Assembly (NCBI RefSeq): GCF_963576545.1
Contig: NW_026870413.1
Location: forward strand, 62,001-126,000
Origin: Limanda limanda
Lineage: Eukaryota; Chordata; Actinopteri; Pleuronectiformes; Pleuronectidae
DNA length: 64,000 bases
Reading direction: 5' to 3'
The notes beneath the pieces are model-generated. The model searched no databases, was not told the DNA's origin, and worked only from the letters and a program-made list of their open reading frames with translations. A program made the translations under genes and the position numbers. Each line of letters starts with the position of its first letter. Within the stretch, counting starts at the first letter, position 1. Shown piece after piece: positions 61,548-64,000 of the stretch.

Positions 61548-64000
61548 CAAGTAGGCTCTACCCCCACTAAATGGGGTAGCGCGCATCGATCGGTACCATC
61601 CTTGAGCTTCTCCGACTTTCGGAAGGGTTAGGGTTAGGGTTAGGGATGAAAGCACATAGGAGAAAGAGATATTCTTGAATAACTTTTTTTGTGAAGGTCG
61701 GAGAGACTTGCAAGTAGGCTCTACCCCCACTAAATGGGGTTGCGCGCATCGATCGGTACCATCCTTGAGCTTCTCCGACTTTCGGAAGGGTTAGGGTTAG
61801 GGTTAGGGTTAGGGATGAAAGCACATAGGAGAAAGAGATATTCTTGAATAACTTTTTTTGTGAAGGTCGGAGAGACTTGGAAAGTGGTTGCATCTGGACT
61901 AATTTGGGTCCTGCAGATCGATTGGTACCATCCCCGAGCTTGTACGACCTTCGGAAGAGGTCGACCGACGAAATTCTTCCAAATCTGAGGAGATATTCTT
62001 GAATAACTTTTTTTGTGAAGGTCGGAGAGACTTGCAAGTAGGCTCTACCCCCACTAAATGGGGTAGCGCGCATCGATCGGTACCATCCTTGAGCTTCTCC
62101 GACTTTCGGAAGGGTTAGGGTTAGGGTTAGGGATGAAAGCACATAGGAGAAAGAGATATTCTTGAATAACTTTTTTGGTGAAGGTCGGAGAGACTTGCAA
62201 GTAGGCTCTACCCCCACTAAATGGGGTAGCGCGCATCGATCGGTACCATCCTTGAGCTTCTCCGACTTTCGGAAGGGTTAGGGTTAGGGTTAGGGATGAA
62301 AGCACATAGGAGAAAGAGATATTCTTGAATAACGTTTTTTGTGAAGGTCGGAGAGACTTGCAAGTAGGCTCTACCCCCACTAAATGGGGTAGCGCGCATC
62401 GATCGGTACCATCCTTGAGCTTCTCCGACTTTCGGAAGGGTTAGGGTTAGGGTTAGGGATGAAAGCACATAGGAGAAAGAGATATTCTTGAATAACTTTT
62501 TTTGTGAAGGTCGGAGAGACTTGCAAGTAGGCTCTACCCCCACTAAATGGGGTTGCGCGCATCGATCGGTACCATCCTTGAGCTTCTCCGACTTTCGGAA
62601 GGGTTAGGGTTAGGGTTAGGGATGAAAGCACATAGGAGAAAGAGATATTCTTGAATAACTTTTTTTGTGAAGGTCGGAGAGACTTGGAAAGTGGTTGCAT
62701 CTGGACTAATTTGGGTCCTGCAGATCGATTGGTACCATCCCCGAGCTTGTACGACCTTCGGAAGAGGTCGACCGACGAAATTCCCCCAAATCTGAGGAGA
62801 TATTCTTGAATAACTTTTTTTGTGAAGGTCGGAGAGACTTGCAAGTAGGCTCTACCCCCACTAAATGGGGTAGCGCGCATCGATCGGTACCATCTTTGAG
62901 CTTCTCCGACTTTCGGAAGGGTTAGGGTTAGGGTTAGGGATGAAAGCACATAGGAGAAAGAGATATTCTTGAATAACTTTTTTTGTGAAGGTCGGAGAGA
63001 CTTGCAAGTAGGCTCTACCCCCACTAAATGGGGTTGCGCGCATCGATCGGTACCATCCTTGAGCTTCTCCGACTTTCGGAAGGGTTAGGGTTAGGGTTAG
63101 GGATGAAAGCACATAGGAGAAAGAGATATTCTTGAATAACTTTTTTTGTGAAGGTCGGAGAGACTTGGAAAGTGGTTGCATCTGGACTAATTTGGGTCCT
63201 GCAGATCGATTGGTACCATCCCCGAGCTTGTACGACCTTCGGAAGAGGTCGACCGACGAAATTCCCCCAAATCTGAGGAGATATTCTTGAATAACTTTTT
63301 TTGTGAAGGTCGGAGAGACTTGCAAGTAGGCTCTACCCCCACTAAATGGGGTAGCGCGCATCGATCGGTACCATCCTTGAGCTTCTCCGACTTTCGGAAG
63401 GGTTAGGGTTAGGGTTAGGGATGAAAGCACATAGGAGAAAGAGATATTCTTGAATAACGTTTTTTGTGAAGGTCGGAGAGACTTGCAAGTAGGCTCTACC
63501 CCCACTAAATGGGGTAGCGCGCATCGATCGGTACCATCCTTGAGCTTCTCCGACTTTCGGAAGGGTTAGGGTTAGGGTTAGGGATGAAAGCACATAGGAG
63601 AAAGAGATATTCTTGAATAACTTTTTTTGTGAAGGTCGGAGAGACTTGCAAGTAGGCTCTACCCCCACTAAATGGGGTTGCGCGCATCGATCGGTACCAT
63701 CCTTGAGCTTCTCCGACTTTCGGAAGGGTTAGGGTTAGGGTTAGGGATGAAAGCACATAGGAGAAAGAGATATTCTTGAATAACTTTTTTTGTGAAGGTC
63801 GGAGAGACTTGGAAAGTGGTTGCATCTGGACTAATTTGGGTCCTGCAGATCGATTGGTACCATCCCCGAGCTTGTACGACCTTCGGAAGAGGTCGACCGA
63901 CGAAATTCTTCCAAATCTGAGGAGATATTCTTGAATAACTTTTTTTGTGAAGGTCGGAGAGACTTGCAAGTAGGCTCTACCCCCACTAAATGGGGTAGCG
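61548..64000 (+). repeat. Right-end block: A A B modules, array continues
   Basis: B units start at 61880, 62687, 63168 and 63812. 61548-62360 is another A A B A A linker with the TTTTGGTGAAGG and AACGTTTTTT markers. A A B modules follow at 62361, 62842 and (after A 63323 with AACGTTTTTT) 63486; A 62842 has CCATCTTTGAG. The last 34 bases (63967-64000) are the start of another A, so the array runs past the window. Confidence 0.88.
61711..61879 (+). repeat. Second 169-bp A monomer with four TTAGGG copies
   Basis: Same four-copy telomere block as 59153, located 2558 bp downstream and followed by the same ATTCTTCCAAAT B type. Confidence 0.93.

Larger units (their letters stand above)
1..64000 (+). 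repeat. Two-monomer satellite array (A 163 bp, B 155 bp), entire window
   Basis: The window is a single head-to-tail tandem array. Taking the base after the shared GAGACTTG as the unit start, every base is assigned: 264 A units of 163 bp, 20 of 157 bp, 2 of 169 bp and 1 of 162 bp; 108 B units of 155 bp; 3 A/B chimeras of 155 bp; and two edge partials. No unit is inverted and nothing is inserted. A runs of one to eight units are broken by single B units, never two complete B units in a row. Unit length is close to nucleosome spacing, as in many centromeric and subtelomeric satellites; that function is inference. The plus strand carries the G-rich TTAGGG strand throughout. I do not recognise the family by name. 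Confidence 0.98.

Noticed and set aside
109..63969. Hundreds of overlapping minus-strand open reading frames of 60 to 850 codons
   Set aside because: They all translate the same satellite monomers, mostly need GTG starts, overlap each other in different frames, close at every A-A junction, and depend only on unit length modulo three. No promoter, no non-repeat protein part and no recognisable domain is seen.
1..64000. CRISPR array
   Set aside because: The repetition is of whole 155-163 bp units with no short repeat separated by unique spacers, and no cas genes are present.
1..64000. True terminal telomere
   Set aside because: TTAGGG runs never exceed four copies and are separated by about 140 bp of complex sequence; this is interstitial telomere-type sequence within a satellite.
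1..64000. rRNA (5S) or other RNA gene repeat
   Set aside because: I found no stretch resembling conserved 5S internal control regions or other rRNA cores, and the unit has TTAGGG blocks and no plausible gene body.
1..64000. Transposon insertions or long terminal repeats
   Set aside because: Every base is accounted for by A, B or the chimera; no target-site duplication, terminal inverted repeat or polyprotein-like sequence interrupts the array.
1..64000. Bacterial or phage origin
   Set aside because: Sixty-four kilobases of gene-free monomeric satellite with TTAGGG blocks is not known in bacterial genomes; eukaryotic heterochromatin explains it.

Overview
The whole window is satellite DNA. 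I see no gene, RNA gene, transposon or single-copy sequence. It is one uninterrupted head-to-tail array of two related monomers, all in the same orientation. Monomer A is normally 163 bp and monomer B is 155 bp. Laying the units end to end accounts for every base: 287 complete A, 108 complete B, 3 A/B chimeras of 155 bp, a partial B at the left edge (1-89) and a partial A at the right edge (63967-64000), 400 units in all. A units with their variants make up about 73% of the sequence.

A and B share an identical 45-bp 3' end and a gaplessly alignable 78-bp 5' part (55 of 78 positions equal). They differ by a replaced central cassette. In A this is about 40 bp and completes the block GGG(TTAGGG)3, a perfect interstitial telomere-type repeat with G-quadruplex potential. 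In B it is about 32 bp, has no telomere motif and contains GTCGAC. TTAGGG is the telomere repeat of vertebrates, many invertebrates, many fungi, some protists and a few plant lineages. Together with the satellite organisation this indicates a eukaryotic nuclear genome, probably a subtelomeric or other heterochromatic block. I cannot name the species. CpG is not strongly depleted in the A monomer (observed/expected about 0.8), yet many recurrent variants are CpG transitions.

Layout. (1) 90-10715 and 10716-21023 are two tandem copies of a roughly 10.3-kb higher-order repeat (HOR). Their lengths differ by 318 bp, one B+A dimer, and each carries its own private internal duplications (970 and 489 bp in the first, 1459 bp in the second). 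(2) 21024-31760 is a mosaic of pieces of that HOR, with a 5.45-kb duplication, 801/964-bp blocks and a 799-bp duplication. (3) 31761-33994 is a displaced partial third copy of the HOR segment that contains the chimera, followed by an 807-bp duplication. (4) 35128 to about 46210 holds three tandem copies of a 4.18-kb HOR. (5) 45.9-46.8 kb is a transition zone rich in private mutations. (6) 46855-64000 is a second domain with its own diagnostic variants, closer to A-B dimeric: a 2232-bp 14-unit tandem duplication, then a 16-unit 2.55-kb HOR (three full copies and one half copy).

Open reading frames on the minus strand are a by-product of the repeat. A+B is 318 bp, a multiple of three, so frames stay open through A-B runs (up to about 850 codons) and close at A-A junctions. 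I do not annotate them as genes.
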